A stretch of DNA of 62,432 nucleotides from Balneolaceae bacterium (GTDB taxonomy: Bacteria > Bacteroidota > Rhodothermia > Balneolales > Balneolaceae). Below the pieces are notes generated by a model. That model searched no databases, had not been told where the DNA came from, and worked only from the letters and a program-made list of their open reading frames with translations. The stretch is from assembly GCA_020832415.1 (NCBI GenBank), contig JAFIES010000137.1, positions 1 to 62,432 on the forward strand, read 5' to 3'. Every line of letters starts with the position of its first letter. Position 1 is the first letter of the stretch. Made by a program: the position numbers and the translations under genes. Positions 9,504-18,475 of the stretch are shown here, piece by piece.

Positions 9504-10208
9504 ATGCTGAATATCTACCGAAAAGAACTGTTTACCTACTTCTGGAGCCCCATCGCCTACATTGTGGTTCCGGTTTTTCTGCTGATCAGCGGCTACTTTT
9601 TCTCATTCAGCCTCTACTACCTGAAGCTCGCAACCATGAGCAACGCATTTCATAATATGTCGATTCTGCTGCTGCTTTTGGTGCCGGTTATGACCATGCG
9701 TCTCATCTCTGAAGAAAAAAGCTCGGGCACTCTTGAACTGCTTTTCAGCATGCCCGTATCCATCGGAAATATTTTGTTTGGCAAATTTCTTGCTGCTGTA
9801 TCCCTTTTGCTGATCATGCTGGCCGGGTCTCTGATATTTATCATACCACTGATTATACATGCTGAACCCGATTTTGGGCCCATTTGGGCAGGCTATCTGG
9901 GAATTTTTCTGTTAGGCACCTGCTATATCTCGATTGGGCTGTTTGTATCATCCCTGACCGAAAACCAGATTGTTGCAGCTCTTGGCACAACAGCCATTCT
10001 GATACTCTTCTGGTTTATACGCTATATCGGAAATTTTGAAGCGCTGCAGTTTATCAATCTCCCGTTCGAGTTCATCTCAACATCAACACATCAGGGTGAT
10101 TTTGTAAGAGGGCTGATCAATTTTTCATCTGTAATTTACCTTTTAAGCCTTACCGGTTTGTTTTATGGGCTGGCCTGGCTTCGGGTACATCTGCTGAGGT
10201 TTGGGTAA
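9504..10208 (+). CDS. ABC transporter permease, GldF-like
   Basis: This 234-residue membrane protein has about six predicted transmembrane segments and the ABC-2 pattern EEKSSGTLELLFSMPV after the second. It starts 5 bases after the GldA-like ATPase, so the two are co-translated or nearly so. The family is GldF or the related ABC-2 permease group. The normal partner GldG is encoded 720 bases downstream, beyond a hicAB-like pair. The inserted genes lie on the same strand, so read-through is still possible. Confidence 0.87.
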   Translation: MLNIYRKELFTYFWSPIAYIVVPVFLLISGYFFSFSLYYLKLATMSNAFHNMSILLLLLVPVMTMRLISEEKSSGTLELLFSMPVSIGNILFGKFLAAVSLLLIMLAGSLIFIIPLIIHAEPDFGPIWAGYLGIFLLGTCYISIGLFVSSLTENQIVAALGTTAILILFWFIRYIGNFEALQFINLPFEFISTSTHQGDFVRGLINFSSVIYLLSLTGLFYGLAWLRVHLLRFG

Positions 10209-10290
10209 ATGAATGATAATTTTACCATCACAATTCCAGCGAAAACACAAGGTTTAAGTAATCACCCGGCAAACATTGCGCTTCATCTTA

Positions 10291-10311
10291 TAGTGTCGTA
10301 ATATGACACTA
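10291..10311. promoter_or_regulatory. Inverted repeat operator at hicA start
   Basis: TAGTGTC (10291-10297) and GACACTA (10305-10311) form a perfect 7-bp inverted repeat around a 7-base centre. The right arm ends on the first base of the hicA ATG. A TATAGT-like -10 lies just before the left arm. Toxin-antitoxin pairs are usually autorepressed through palindromes at the promoter, and HicB here has a DNA-binding C-terminus. This is therefore a likely HicB operator by position and symmetry. Confidence 0.55.
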
Positions 10312-10580
10312 TGAAACTGAGCTCAAAACATCGTAAAACCTTACAAGCGATTTTTGATAATCCTGTAAGATCTGATGTGGAGTGGAAAAAGATCGAATCT
10401 TTGTTTGTTGCCTTAGATGCAGAAATCAGCGAAGGGCGCGGATCACGGATTCGGGTTGCACTGAACGATGTGCGAGCGGTTTTTCATCGCCCACATCCTC
10501 AGAAGGAGACAGATAAAGGAGCACTGAAGTCTGTTCGGCGATTCTTAAAGGAAGCCGGAATTACACCATCCAAAATGTAA
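10311..10580 (+). CDS. hicA: HicA-family type II toxin (mRNA interferase)
   Basis: This 89-residue protein contains the HicA block VFHRPHPQKETDKGALKSVR followed by FLKEAGI. The family is a double-stranded-RNA-binding-fold RNase with an essential His. Its size is in the normal range for the longer HicA variants. The downstream hicB-like gene begins 5 bases after the stop, giving the usual toxin-then-antitoxin order. The pair sits between GldF-like and GldG-like genes, which is an unusual site. Confidence 0.83.
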   Translation: MKLSSKHRKTLQAIFDNPVRSDVEWKKIESLFVALDAEISEGRGSRIRVALNDVRAVFHRPHPQKETDKGALKSVRRFLKEAGITPSKM

Positions 10581-10585
10581 CAGTT

Positions 10586-10906
10586 ATGTTAAACTATAAA
10601 GGATATCACGGAAAAGTTGAGTTTGATGAAGAAGCCGGTCTTTTTCATGGAGAAGTTGTGGATTTACGCGATGTGATTACGTTTCAAGGGAAAAGCGTTG
10701 ACGAACTTGAACAAGCCTTTCGCGACTCGATTGATGATTATTTGGAGTTTTGTCAGCAACGAGGCGAGGAGCCGGATAAACCCTTTTCTGGTCGCTTGAT
10801 GCTTCGACTTCCAACTGAGGTACATCGAAAGGTATATGTTCGCGCAAAAAAGGAAGGGAAAAGCCTGAATGAGTATATATCTGAAAAACTATCCCTGGTG
10901 AATTAA
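10586..10906 (+). CDS. hicB: HicB-family antitoxin with ribbon-helix-helix domain
   Basis: In this 106-residue protein the first 60 residues are a partial-RNase-H-like HicB fold (FDEEAGLFHGEVVDLRDVITFQG, ELEQAFRDSIDDYLEFC). The last 40 residues are a ribbon-helix-helix DNA-binding segment (SGRLMLRLPTEVHRKVYVRAKKEGKSLNEYI without a gap; quoted loosely as LMLRLPTEVHRK then SLNEYISEKL). It should neutralise the HicA-like toxin and repress the pair through the palindrome at 10291-10311. The gene ends 23 bases before the GldG-like start. Confidence 0.85.
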   Translation: MLNYKGYHGKVEFDEEAGLFHGEVVDLRDVITFQGKSVDELEQAFRDSIDDYLEFCQQRGEEPDKPFSGRLMLRLPTEVHRKVYVRAKKEGKSLNEYISEKLSLVN

Positions 10907-10929
10907 CTGCCAACCCATTTTTCTGCCAC

Positions 10930-12297
10930 ATGAATAAACTTTCGGTTTTCATCATCGCTATAAGCCTGGCTTTGGGGTTCCTATTTTTGAACCTGATAGG
11001 CGATAAGCTCGATTTTCGCATCGACACCACCCGCGACAGCCTCTACTCCTTATCTTCTCAATCAAAGCAGATTTTAGATCGCCTGGATGAGGAGGTTCAC
11101 ATCATCCATTTTTATCTGCAGAACGACCCGCGATATTCCCCAACCCTCGAACTGCTCCGGGAGTATCAGCGCAGCTCCCCCAATATCTCAGTTGAATTGT
11201 ACGATATAAACAGCAGTCCATCTGTGGCCGATCGATATAATGTTCGTTTCCAGGGAACCACCATCATCCGAAAAGGAGATCGTATTGCAGAAGTGTATGG
11301 CAGTGATGAAGTGAGCATATCAAACGGCATCTACCAGCTGCTGCATCAATCGGACAAGAAGATCTATTTTACCGGCGGACATGGCGAGTTCGATATTTTC
11401 AGCCGGGTTTCTGAAGATCACCTTGAGCTTGAAGGGGAAGAGGATCGACCTATTTTTCTTCATCAGCGGCAGGGAATGCTCAAACTCAAGGAGACCCTTG
11501 AACTCATGAGCTTTGAAGTGGACAAACTGTTTTTACAACAAGAAGGGCGGGTACCCGATGATGCTGATCTGCTCGTGATCGCCTCCCCTCTCGAACCCTT
11601 TTTGCCGATGGAGTTGCAGGCTATCCGAACTTATCTTGAAAATGGCGGGAATGTGCTGGTAACGCTGCGTCCTTTTCTGGATGGAGGCCTGAGTCCGCTG
11701 CTAAACGAATATGGCATTTTACCGCAGAACAACATGGTTATCGATTTTGGCAACCACTTCTGGAATGATGCCATGGCACCGGCCGTAGGTTCGTATGAGG
11801 AGCACCCCATCACACGTGATATGCCTCTTACATTTTTCCCGGGCATTCAGGAAATAGAGTTTGTTGATCCGGTACCGGATCATATAAAACCGTTAATTCT
11901 CTTCACTTCAACGGAACAAAGTGCAGCTGTAAACAGCCAGAGTGAAATTGAAAATCTTCGCAATGCAAATCCTGTCTACAGGCCACACAATCTGATGGCT
12001 GTTGTTGAGGTTCAACAGAATCAAACAGAGAACAGAATTGCTGTAATTGGCTCAGGTGGATTTGCCACGAACGAATATCTCAATTATCTCGGAAATCAAC
12101 GGCTTATGACCAACACCATTAACTGGCTGATGGCAGAAGAAGTGCTTCTTGATCTCGAACCCGTTACCTACGAACTGCCGGTTATAAACCTTACCAACAG
12201 GCAACTCAGAAATACATTTATCATATCATCACTCTTAATACCCGGCCTTTTTGTGATTGCCGGTGTTTTTGTGTGGTACAGGCGCAGAATAGAATGA
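10930..12297 (+). CDS. GldG-like ABC transporter substrate-binding/auxiliary protein
   Basis: This 455-residue protein has an N-terminal membrane anchor (residues about 5-23), a large extracytoplasmic domain with GldG-family blocks (DTTRDSLYSLS, YFTGGHGEF, LVIASPLEPFLPMELQAI) and a C-terminal transmembrane segment (about 428-448) followed by RRRIE. It belongs to the GldG/ABC auxiliary family (PF09822-like). It should assemble with the GldA- and GldF-like proteins upstream despite the inserted hicAB pair. Its stop overlaps the next start in an ATGA. Confidence 0.86.
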   Translation: MNKLSVFIIAISLALGFLFLNLIGDKLDFRIDTTRDSLYSLSSQSKQILDRLDEEVHIIHFYLQNDPRYSPTLELLREYQRSSPNISVELYDINSSPSVADRYNVRFQGTTIIRKGDRIAEVYGSDEVSISNGIYQLLHQSDKKIYFTGGHGEFDIFSRVSEDHLELEGEEDRPIFLHQRQGMLKLKETLELMSFEVDKLFLQQEGRVPDDADLLVIASPLEPFLPMELQAIRTYLENGGNVLVTLRPFLDGGLSPLLNEYGILPQNNMVIDFGNHFWNDAMAPAVGSYEEHPITRDMPLTFFPGIQEIEFVDPVPDHIKPLILFTSTEQSAAVNSQSEIENLRNANPVYRPHNLMAVVEVQQNQTENRIAVIGSGGFATNEYLNYLGNQRLMTNTINWLMAEEVLLDLEPVTYELPVINLTNRQLRNTFIISSLLIPGLFVIAGVFVWYRRRIE

Positions 12298-12905
12298 AGA
12301 ATATTCATCCAACAGCTTTAAAATTCGCAATCGGTGCGCTGATTCTCGGATTAGTGTACGTCCTGTTGGTACTTTTTGAAAACGTTCATCACACACATGA
12401 AGAAGATGGAGTTGTTATTCAGGGGCACGAAGATCACATGCATGTCACCTATCAACCGGTGTTTGAAATTGAGCCCACTGAAATTCAATCCATTACAGCA
12501 TATTTTCCTGCAGAACGGGCAGTTATTTCCATTCGTGATGGTATGATGACAGCCGGTCAGTTATCATCAGACTGCACTGATCTGCGTGACTGGTCAGCTC
12601 ATCAAATTCAAGCAGATCGTGAAGAACAACTAACTGAAAGAGAGTATCGTGAATTCAGAAATCTCTATTCAAAAATCACTCCTGATTTCAGAATAAATAC
12701 GTTGCCTGAAGGTGAAGATTATGGATTATTAAATCCAGATGGCTGTATTTCCATTCAAACGGAAGACGAACAGTACTTCTTTCAATTTGGCAGGCAGAGT
12801 GCACAGGGCTTCTCCCGATATATGCGGATCAACCGAATGGAACCTGTCTATGTGGTTTCACGTTATTTCTATACAGAGCTACAGAATTTTATCGAAAGAG
12901 ATTAA
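12294..12905 (+). CDS. Membrane-anchored DUF4340-like protein
   Basis: I place the start at ATG 12294, which overlaps the GldG stop as ATGA. A GTG at 12273 would only add seven residues inside GldG. The 203-residue product has one N-terminal transmembrane segment (about 10-30), a His-rich stretch (HHTHEEDG, HEDHMHV) and an extracytoplasmic domain resembling DUF4340, a family often found behind GldG. The two Cys (in SSDCTD and PDGC) could form a disulfide. The function is unknown; translational coupling suggests it is a subunit of the same transporter. Confidence 0.68.
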   Translation: MKNIHPTALKFAIGALILGLVYVLLVLFENVHHTHEEDGVVIQGHEDHMHVTYQPVFEIEPTEIQSITAYFPAERAVISIRDGMMTAGQLSSDCTDLRDWSAHQIQADREEQLTEREYREFRNLYSKITPDFRINTLPEGEDYGLLNPDGCISIQTEDEQYFFQFGRQSAQGFSRYMRINRMEPVYVVSRYFYTELQNFIERD

Positions 12906-13012
12906 TCATGCGAAAAGCATTTATCAGCTGCCAATCACCGAATCATTACCTAAAGCACACATTTCTTTCTTATTTTACCTGAAAGGAGCTAACAATAAAT
13001 GAGAGGAGACTT

Positions 13013-13924
13013 ATGAAATCAACATTTGTACACGCAATTGTAGCGCTCGACCAGTCTGAAGCCAGTGACCTGATTATTGAAACCCTGCCACACTTTAAAA
13101 AACTGGGCACAAAAAAGGTGACGTTGGTAACTGTGGTTTCAGTTCCCTTTACCGGAGAGCGAACTGAATTCAATACCAAGCCGTATTACCAAAAACTGAA
13201 GGCTTACAGAAAGCAGCTTGAAGAGCACGATTTTGTGGTTGAGATCGATCTTCGGTCAGGTACGTATTTCTACCCTCCTACTGAAATTCTTACCTCAGCC
13301 GATGAGCATGATGCCGATTTTGTAATCATCAGTAACCGTGGTCAGAGCAAAGTTCAGGAGATGTTGCTCGGCAGTACAGCATCCGAGGTACTTCAGCGTT
13401 CCCGTATTCCTGTTTATCTGATTAACATCGATATGGAAGCTGATGACGAAAACCCAAACGAGCGTCGCCTTGTTATTACAAAATCGGTTGAAAAAACCCT
13501 GAACCACGTTATTCACGCCACTGATTTTTCTGACACGGCAAACCGAGCATTCGATGTAATAAGGGATCTCGACAACGAGGGCAAAATCGATAAAATTTCC
13601 TTTGTTCATGTGCAGGGTCACCATGCGATTGCACTGAAGGATCCTGCAAGTTTTGATACACTCACAGCAAAATCACAGGAACAGCTTGAGGATATGCGAA
13701 ATTCTCTCTCTGATAAAACCCGTAATAACTCAGAATTCATCATCACATTCGGTACACCCGGTAAAGAGATTATCAGTGCAATTGAAAGCAGCGGCGCTAC
13801 ACTCGTAGTAATGGGTAGCCAGGGCAAGGGCTTTGTTCACGAATTTTTCCTTGGCGGGGTTAGCTCCCAGGTAACCCGTTTCAGCAAAGTGCCTGTGCTT
13901 CTTGTACCGGCAGAGAGGGATTGA
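13013..13924 (+). CDS. Tandem-domain universal stress protein
   Basis: This 303-residue protein is made of two UspA domains. The first ends in the nucleotide-loop pattern SNRGQSK then LLGSTASEVLQRSRIPVYL, and the second in MGSQGKG then FLGGVSSQVTRFSKVPVLLV. Such proteins bind ATP or act as stress dimers, here with both halves in one chain. AGGAG lies 8 bases upstream of the ATG, one of the clearer ribosome-binding sites in the window. The gene is about 100 bases after the Gld-like operon and probably independent. Confidence 0.9.
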   Translation: MKSTFVHAIVALDQSEASDLIIETLPHFKKLGTKKVTLVTVVSVPFTGERTEFNTKPYYQKLKAYRKQLEEHDFVVEIDLRSGTYFYPPTEILTSADEHDADFVIISNRGQSKVQEMLLGSTASEVLQRSRIPVYLINIDMEADDENPNERRLVITKSVEKTLNHVIHATDFSDTANRAFDVIRDLDNEGKIDKISFVHVQGHHAIALKDPASFDTLTAKSQEQLEDMRNSLSDKTRNNSEFIITFGTPGKEIISAIESSGATLVVMGSQGKGFVHEFFLGGVSSQVTRFSKVPVLLVPAERD

Positions 13925-13989
13925 TTTTTTTGAGTAGTGAATAACAGGTAGTGAGACTGAATTGTTATTGATTTGAGCTTGCTGCCTGA

Positions 13990-14166
13990 TTAATCATTTT
14001 TTCCAAGCAGCTCTTTCAGGGTGTTGATCAGATTTTCGCCGCGAAGTGCGTTTTGGTCGTGAGTTACAACATTTCTTTCTGAATCCAGAAGTACGTAGTA
14101 CGGAACACCAACCACTCCCCGAATCGTCTGAGGCAGGCTCTTAAAAAGGAGAGGAGTCTCTTTGTT
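13990..14166 (-). pseudogene. C-terminal remnant of a thioredoxin/TlpA-like protein
   Basis: On the minus strand, a frame of about 58 codons ends at TAA 13990-13992 and is closed upstream by TAG at 14167-14169. It reads like the last third of a TlpA/thioredoxin-like protein. GVVGVPYYVLLDSERNVV contains the cis-proline (VP) strand, and ALRGENLINTLKELLG matches the C-terminal helix. No CxxC motif or start codon remains, so this is a truncated pseudogene. The break may be linked to the adjacent BlaI-type locus, but no insertion sequence is visible. Confidence 0.62.
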
Positions 14167-14288
14167 CTAAATTTCTGAATTGAACTTAGGTTTTACAGAT
14201 AGCAATTCTGAACACATTTTAAAACATGCCACTTAAATCATCAGCCAGGACTGATTCAAAAAAATTTTGCTTCTTCAACTCTATTATT

Positions 14289-14320
14289 CTACATTTGTAG
14301 AAATTGATCTAAACTTGTAG
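14289..14320. promoter_or_regulatory. BlaI/MecI-type operator
   Basis: CTACATTTGTAG at 14289-14300 has perfect 5-bp arms (CTACA/TGTAG). The related CTAAACTTGTAG follows at 14309-14320, ending four bases before the blaI-like ATG. TACA-n2-TGTA dyads are the recognition sites of BlaI/MecI repressors, so autoregulation of this two-gene operon is likely. The binding itself is inferred. Confidence 0.6.
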
Positions 14321-14324
14321 AACT

Positions 14325-14696
14325 ATGAAGCTATCCAAATCGGAAGAACAGCTAATGCAGTATATCTGGAAATGCGGCAAAGCGTTTATGAACGAATTGC
14401 TGGAGATGTACCCTGAACCGAAACCGGCCAGCACCACGGTTGCCACTCTTTTAAAACGGATGGCTGATAAAGGGTACATCGATTACGAACAGCTTGGCCG
14501 GTCACGGCAATACTATCCATTGGTTAAGAAGAAGGATTACTTTTCCCGCCACATCAACGGGCTTATTCAGAAATATTTCGACAATTCTCCGGCAAATTTC
14601 GCCTCCTTTTTTACTACGGAGACCGATCTGAGTGAGGAACAGCTGAAAGAGCTGCAGCAGATCGTAAAACAGGAACTTAAAAAGAGGCAACAATGA
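14325..14696 (+). CDS. BlaI/MecI family transcriptional repressor
   Basis: This 123-residue protein starts MKLSKSEEQLMQYIWKCGKA. It contains the winged-helix recognition part STTVATLLKRMADKGYID and a C-terminal dimerisation helix, matching BlaI/MecI in length and order. It should repress its own operon through the dyads at 14289-14320 and be inactivated by the M56 peptidase encoded next. The peptidase gene overlaps this one by four bases (ATGA). This is not evidence of beta-lactam resistance, because similar pairs control many targets in this lineage. Confidence 0.9.
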   Translation: MKLSKSEEQLMQYIWKCGKAFMNELLEMYPEPKPASTTVATLLKRMADKGYIDYEQLGRSRQYYPLVKKKDYFSRHINGLIQKYFDNSPANFASFFTTETDLSEEQLKELQQIVKQELKKRQQ

Positions 14697-16705
14697 TTAC
14701 CTGGCTTCTCTACTCCTTCCTGAGCATGGGCATTCTGCTTCTCTTTTACCACACCGTACTGATCAAAGAGAAGATGTACAGAATAAACCGTGGCTATCTG
14801 TTGTTCAGCCTGATTTTCTCACTGATCATCCCCCTGGCCCCCACCGGTATTGTGCCGCTGCCCGCTGATCTCTTTTTTCATGAGATTTCGAATGAGCAGC
14901 ATGAACATATCTATGCAGATCATTATTACAATCGATCCGCTGCATTGGATGGTGAAGTTGTCGTCCCGCCGGGCGAACCGGTCCGGGCTTCAAAAAGTCT
15001 GTTTATCCCGATTCTGGTTGGAATTTACATTACTGTGGCACTTATCCTGTTTGTGCGCCTGCTTCGGATTATTCACATGATTCAGATGAAATCAAACAGA
15101 AATCCGCGAACCCTTTTTGAGGGATATGAAGTGGCTCTTCTAAATGAGAAGGTAGTTCCTCATACATTTTTGAATACCATTTTTGTGAATAAAAAACAGT
15201 TTGAACGAAATGAAATCGGCAGGGAAGTTCTGCTCCATGAGCTCACCCATGCAAAACAGAAGCATTCGATCGACATTCTGTTTGTTGAATTGCTAAAAGT
15301 ACTGTTCTGGTTCAATCCACTTCTCTATCTATATAAGAGAGCGATCCATCTGAACCACGAATTTTTAGCTGATGAAGCCGTGCTGAAATCCGGAATTCCG
15401 GTATCGGATTATCAGCAAACACTGCTTAAAACTCTTCTTTATTCACCCTCGCATACACTCGCGAGCAGTTTGAATTTCGGGCTGACAAAAAAACGCCTGC
15501 ACATGATGACCCAATCCTTCAACAAAACTCAATCTGTTATGAAAATTGCATCCTTAATCCCACTTTTTATTGTGCTGGCCCTTCTCCTGGGCTGCGAATC
15601 TACCCCGGCTGATTCTGCACCGGCCATCAAAGAGATCACTATTGAGCTTACAGATTCCGATCTGATAAAGCTGAATGGCGAAGAGATGGAGATCTCCGGT
15701 CTGGAAGAGAAACTTGAAGAGTACTCTCAAAACCACGAACTCCGTTTTGTGGTAAAAGATCATCCTGATATGAAATCAGGCCCGGTATTTACAGTGAACA
15801 CCCTGGTCCACAAATACACAGATCCCGAAAACAGTAGCCGACAATCTCTGCTGCAGATCGATATCGATGAAGCGAGCGAAATTATTGTGGATGGTGAAGC
15901 ATTATCCCTCAATGATCTAAATGATATCCTTAAGGATCGCCTGAAAGACAGATCGCTTATCATCAGTCTTAGAGTTGAGCGTGGCTCTGAAATGCAAACC
16001 ATTCTTGATGTTCAAAATCTCATAAGAACTCAGGAAGTTAGCCGGGTAAACTATTCTGTAAAACCCAATCCTAAATCTGAATTAGACAGAGTTACTCAAG
16101 AGTATCTAAAACGTGTGACTGAATACATGGATTTGAAAATTACTGAGGTCTCATTATCAGAACTTGAAGAGTCATATGCCGGCATAATTGAGCACTTAGA
16201 CAAAGTTAACATTGCCATGCAGAATTATGATTTCCCGCCTCCACCGCCTCCTGTTCCACCTTCTCCCGAGAGAAGGCTTGAGTCTTCGGCCGGTACTGCT
16301 CAGAATCGAACTGCTCCTGCACCTCCGGTTCCTGCGGAATCGAACAATCTGCTAACCATACTCCTCAATGCGCAAGGTAGTATTCTTGTAAATGATCAAC
16401 CTGAAACCGTTTCGGGAATAAAATCGAAAGTGAAAGATTTTGTGGGAAATTATGGGAATGACCCAAATCTCTCTGTAAATCCCCAGGAAGCCATTCTTGT
16501 CATCAGGCGCGACAGCCGTCTTGCATACGAAAGCTATATCGAAATTTTGGATGAGATAATGGCCGCTTACAACGAGCTTCGAAATGATTATGCCGTGGAA
16601 AGTTTTGGAATTTCATATTCAGCCATTGATGAAGAGAGTCATCAGTATCGCCAAATACGGGATGCATATCCCAAACGAATCTCCATCGGTGAAACCGGTA
16701 ATTGA
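14693..16705 (+). CDS. M56 (BlaR1-like) membrane peptidase with three ExbD/TolR-like repeats
   Basis: This is a 670-residue protein. The N-terminal half has about four transmembrane segments and the zinc-peptidase motif HELTH at residue 182, with the third ligand in NHEFLADEA near 221. A hydrophobic LLLGCES near 300 ends the peptidase part. Instead of a penicillin-binding sensor, three segments follow (about 314-380, 385-470 and 553-645). Each starts with a beta strand then an xVNG/VDG/VND turn and a KLEEYSQ-type helix, as in ExbD/TolR periplasmic domains. A Pro-rich linker (about 515-525) precedes the third. The peptidase assignment is firm; the repeat assignment is by pattern. Confidence 0.84.
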   Translation: MITWLLYSFLSMGILLLFYHTVLIKEKMYRINRGYLLFSLIFSLIIPLAPTGIVPLPADLFFHEISNEQHEHIYADHYYNRSAALDGEVVVPPGEPVRASKSLFIPILVGIYITVALILFVRLLRIIHMIQMKSNRNPRTLFEGYEVALLNEKVVPHTFLNTIFVNKKQFERNEIGREVLLHELTHAKQKHSIDILFVELLKVLFWFNPLLYLYKRAIHLNHEFLADEAVLKSGIPVSDYQQTLLKTLLYSPSHTLASSLNFGLTKKRLHMMTQSFNKTQSVMKIASLIPLFIVLALLLGCESTPADSAPAIKEITIELTDSDLIKLNGEEMEISGLEEKLEEYSQNHELRFVVKDHPDMKSGPVFTVNTLVHKYTDPENSSRQSLLQIDIDEASEIIVDGEALSLNDLNDILKDRLKDRSLIISLRVERGSEMQTILDVQNLIRTQEVSRVNYSVKPNPKSELDRVTQEYLKRVTEYMDLKITEVSLSELEESYAGIIEHLDKVNIAMQNYDFPPPPPPVPPSPERRLESSAGTAQNRTAPAPPVPAESNNLLTILLNAQGSILVNDQPETVSGIKSKVKDFVGNYGNDPNLSVNPQEAILVIRRDSRLAYESYIEILDEIMAAYNELRNDYAVESFGISYSAIDEESHQYRQIRDAYPKRISIGETGN

Positions 16706-16720
16706 CAGAATTTTTATCAA

Positions 16721-18415
16721 CTACTGACCAATAATATAATACGTAGGTGCTTCAGGGCCCACAGGCATTCCAAGGCCAAATACCCAGATATAGAAGAGGG
16801 CAATCCATCCTATCAGGAAGAAAATACTGTATGGAAGCATCATCGCGATGATGGTGCCGATACCAAGATCTTTGTCGTACTTGTTGGCAAAGGCGAGTAT
16901 CAGGCCAAAATAACTCATCATTGGGGTAATGATATTGGTTACCGAATCACCTATTCGATATGCGGCCTGGATCACTTCGGGACTGTAGCCAATCAACATG
17001 AGCATTGGGACAAAAATAGGTGCGGTTACCGCCCACTGCGCTGAGGCCGATCCGAGCATCAGGTTTACCGAACCCGATACAAATATAAATCCGATAAAAA
17101 TGATGGGGCCTGTCATCCCGATATCCTGCAGAAATTGCGCCCCTTTTACCGCAAATATTTGGCCAAGATTACTCCAGCCGAAATAGGCCACAAACTGAGC
17201 CGCAAAGAACACAATAACGATATAAAGCCCGAGTGTAGACATAGCGCCGGCCATCCCTTTAATCACATCGCGGTCGTCTTTCATGGTGCCCACCACCCGG
17301 CCATAGACAAATCCGGGAATCATAAAGCAGACAAAGATGAAGGTTACAATTCCATTCAAAAACGGTGAGTTGAGCATCTCTCCTGTATCCGGATTTCGCA
17401 GTACGCCATTTTCCGGGATAATGGTCATCGCCAGGGCTGCAAACATCACCACTACGGAAACGCCTGTCCACTTCAGTGCTTTGATCTCTTTAGCTGTTAG
17501 CGGCTCCATGGACGCCTCATCAGAAATATCTTCCATCGCCATGCTTTCGTCGTATTTCCCAAGCTTGGGTTCAACAATCCGCAGAGTTACAAACGTGCCT
17601 GTCGCTGTAATGAAAAAGGTGCTGATGAACATAAAATACCAGTTTACAGCCGCATGTACGCTGTAGTCGGGGTCAATCAGATTTGCCGCTTCCTGCGTGA
17701 GCCCTGCAAGCAACGGATCGATTGTACCGATTAGCAGATTGGCACTGTACCCTCCCGATACACAGGCAAAAGCACAGGCAAGCCCGGCAAGCGGATGGCG
17801 GCCCATCGAATGAAAAATAACCGCAGCAAGCGGCACCAGCACCACGTAGCCCATCTCTGAGGCGGTGTTCGAAATCACGGCGGCAAAACAGATCGCCATG
17901 GTAACAAGATTCTTCGGATTCAGAATAAAGTTGAACATTCTGTTTGGTATAGCGAGAAGGCCGGTTTTGTTAGAACTGCCGGGCTTAAATGAAGCTGCTT
18001 TCAGAACAATACCCCGGATACATGCACTAATGAGACCGGAGTGCTCAGCCACGCCCACACCCAAAAGCGCAACAAGTACCACCCCGAGTGGCGCAAAACT
18101 GGTGAAATTGGTTACCATATTTTCAACAATCATCCGAAAACCTTCACCATTCAGCAGGCTAACCGGTTCGATTATTCCTCCGGGAGCACGGCCGGCAGCT
18201 CCCTCCGGGCGGGGATCAGGTGCCGACCAATTCAGCCAGTCAGCCAGCCCGCTAAGCAGAACAACCCCCAGTGCAAACAGGGCAAAGAGCGTTACAGGAT
18301 GGGGCAATAAATTACCCAGCCACTCTACAAAATCGAGAAAACGGGTAAAGAGCGTTTTTTTGGGGCGGGAAACTTCAGGAACGTTAGGATCGTCGGTTTT
18401 GGGATATTCACTCAT
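16721..18415 (-). CDS. AbgT family transporter
   Basis: This 564-residue membrane protein opens with FLDFVEWLGNLLPHPVTLFALFALGVV and has about twelve hydrophobic segments. Conserved AbgT blocks such as FAPLGVVLVALLGVGVAEHSG, SNTASEMGYVVLVPLAA and GDSVTNIITPMMSYFG are present. The founding member imports p-aminobenzoyl-glutamate, and some homologues export sulfonamides. The substrate here is not predictable from sequence. A small membrane-protein gene lies 60 bases upstream on the same strand. Confidence 0.93.
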   Translation of the reverse strand: MSEYPKTDDPNVPEVSRPKKTLFTRFLDFVEWLGNLLPHPVTLFALFALGVVLLSGLADWLNWSAPDPRPEGAAGRAPGGIIEPVSLLNGEGFRMIVENMVTNFTSFAPLGVVLVALLGVGVAEHSGLISACIRGIVLKAASFKPGSSNKTGLLAIPNRMFNFILNPKNLVTMAICFAAVISNTASEMGYVVLVPLAAVIFHSMGRHPLAGLACAFACVSGGYSANLLIGTIDPLLAGLTQEAANLIDPDYSVHAAVNWYFMFISTFFITATGTFVTLRIVEPKLGKYDESMAMEDISDEASMEPLTAKEIKALKWTGVSVVVMFAALAMTIIPENGVLRNPDTGEMLNSPFLNGIVTFIFVCFMIPGFVYGRVVGTMKDDRDVIKGMAGAMSTLGLYIVIVFFAAQFVAYFGWSNLGQIFAVKGAQFLQDIGMTGPIIFIGFIFVSGSVNLMLGSASAQWAVTAPIFVPMLMLIGYSPEVIQAAYRIGDSVTNIITPMMSYFGLILAFANKYDKDLGIGTIIAMMLPYSIFFLIGWIALFYIWVFGLGMPVGPEAPTYYIIGQ

Positions 18416-18475
18416 AATTTGTTCTATCTATTATTCCGGATGATTACCATAATCTTTAACTGAGAAAGAAGGCTT

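Noticed and set aside
12906-13012. Short ATG frame between the DUF4340-like gene and the universal stress gene
   Set aside because: It is under 35 codons, with no motif, and overlaps the likely promoter and ribosome-binding region of the stress gene.
14325-16705. Beta-lactam resistance operon
   Set aside because: The repressor and M56 peptidase resemble BlaI/BlaR1, but there is no beta-lactamase gene and no penicillin-binding sensor domain.
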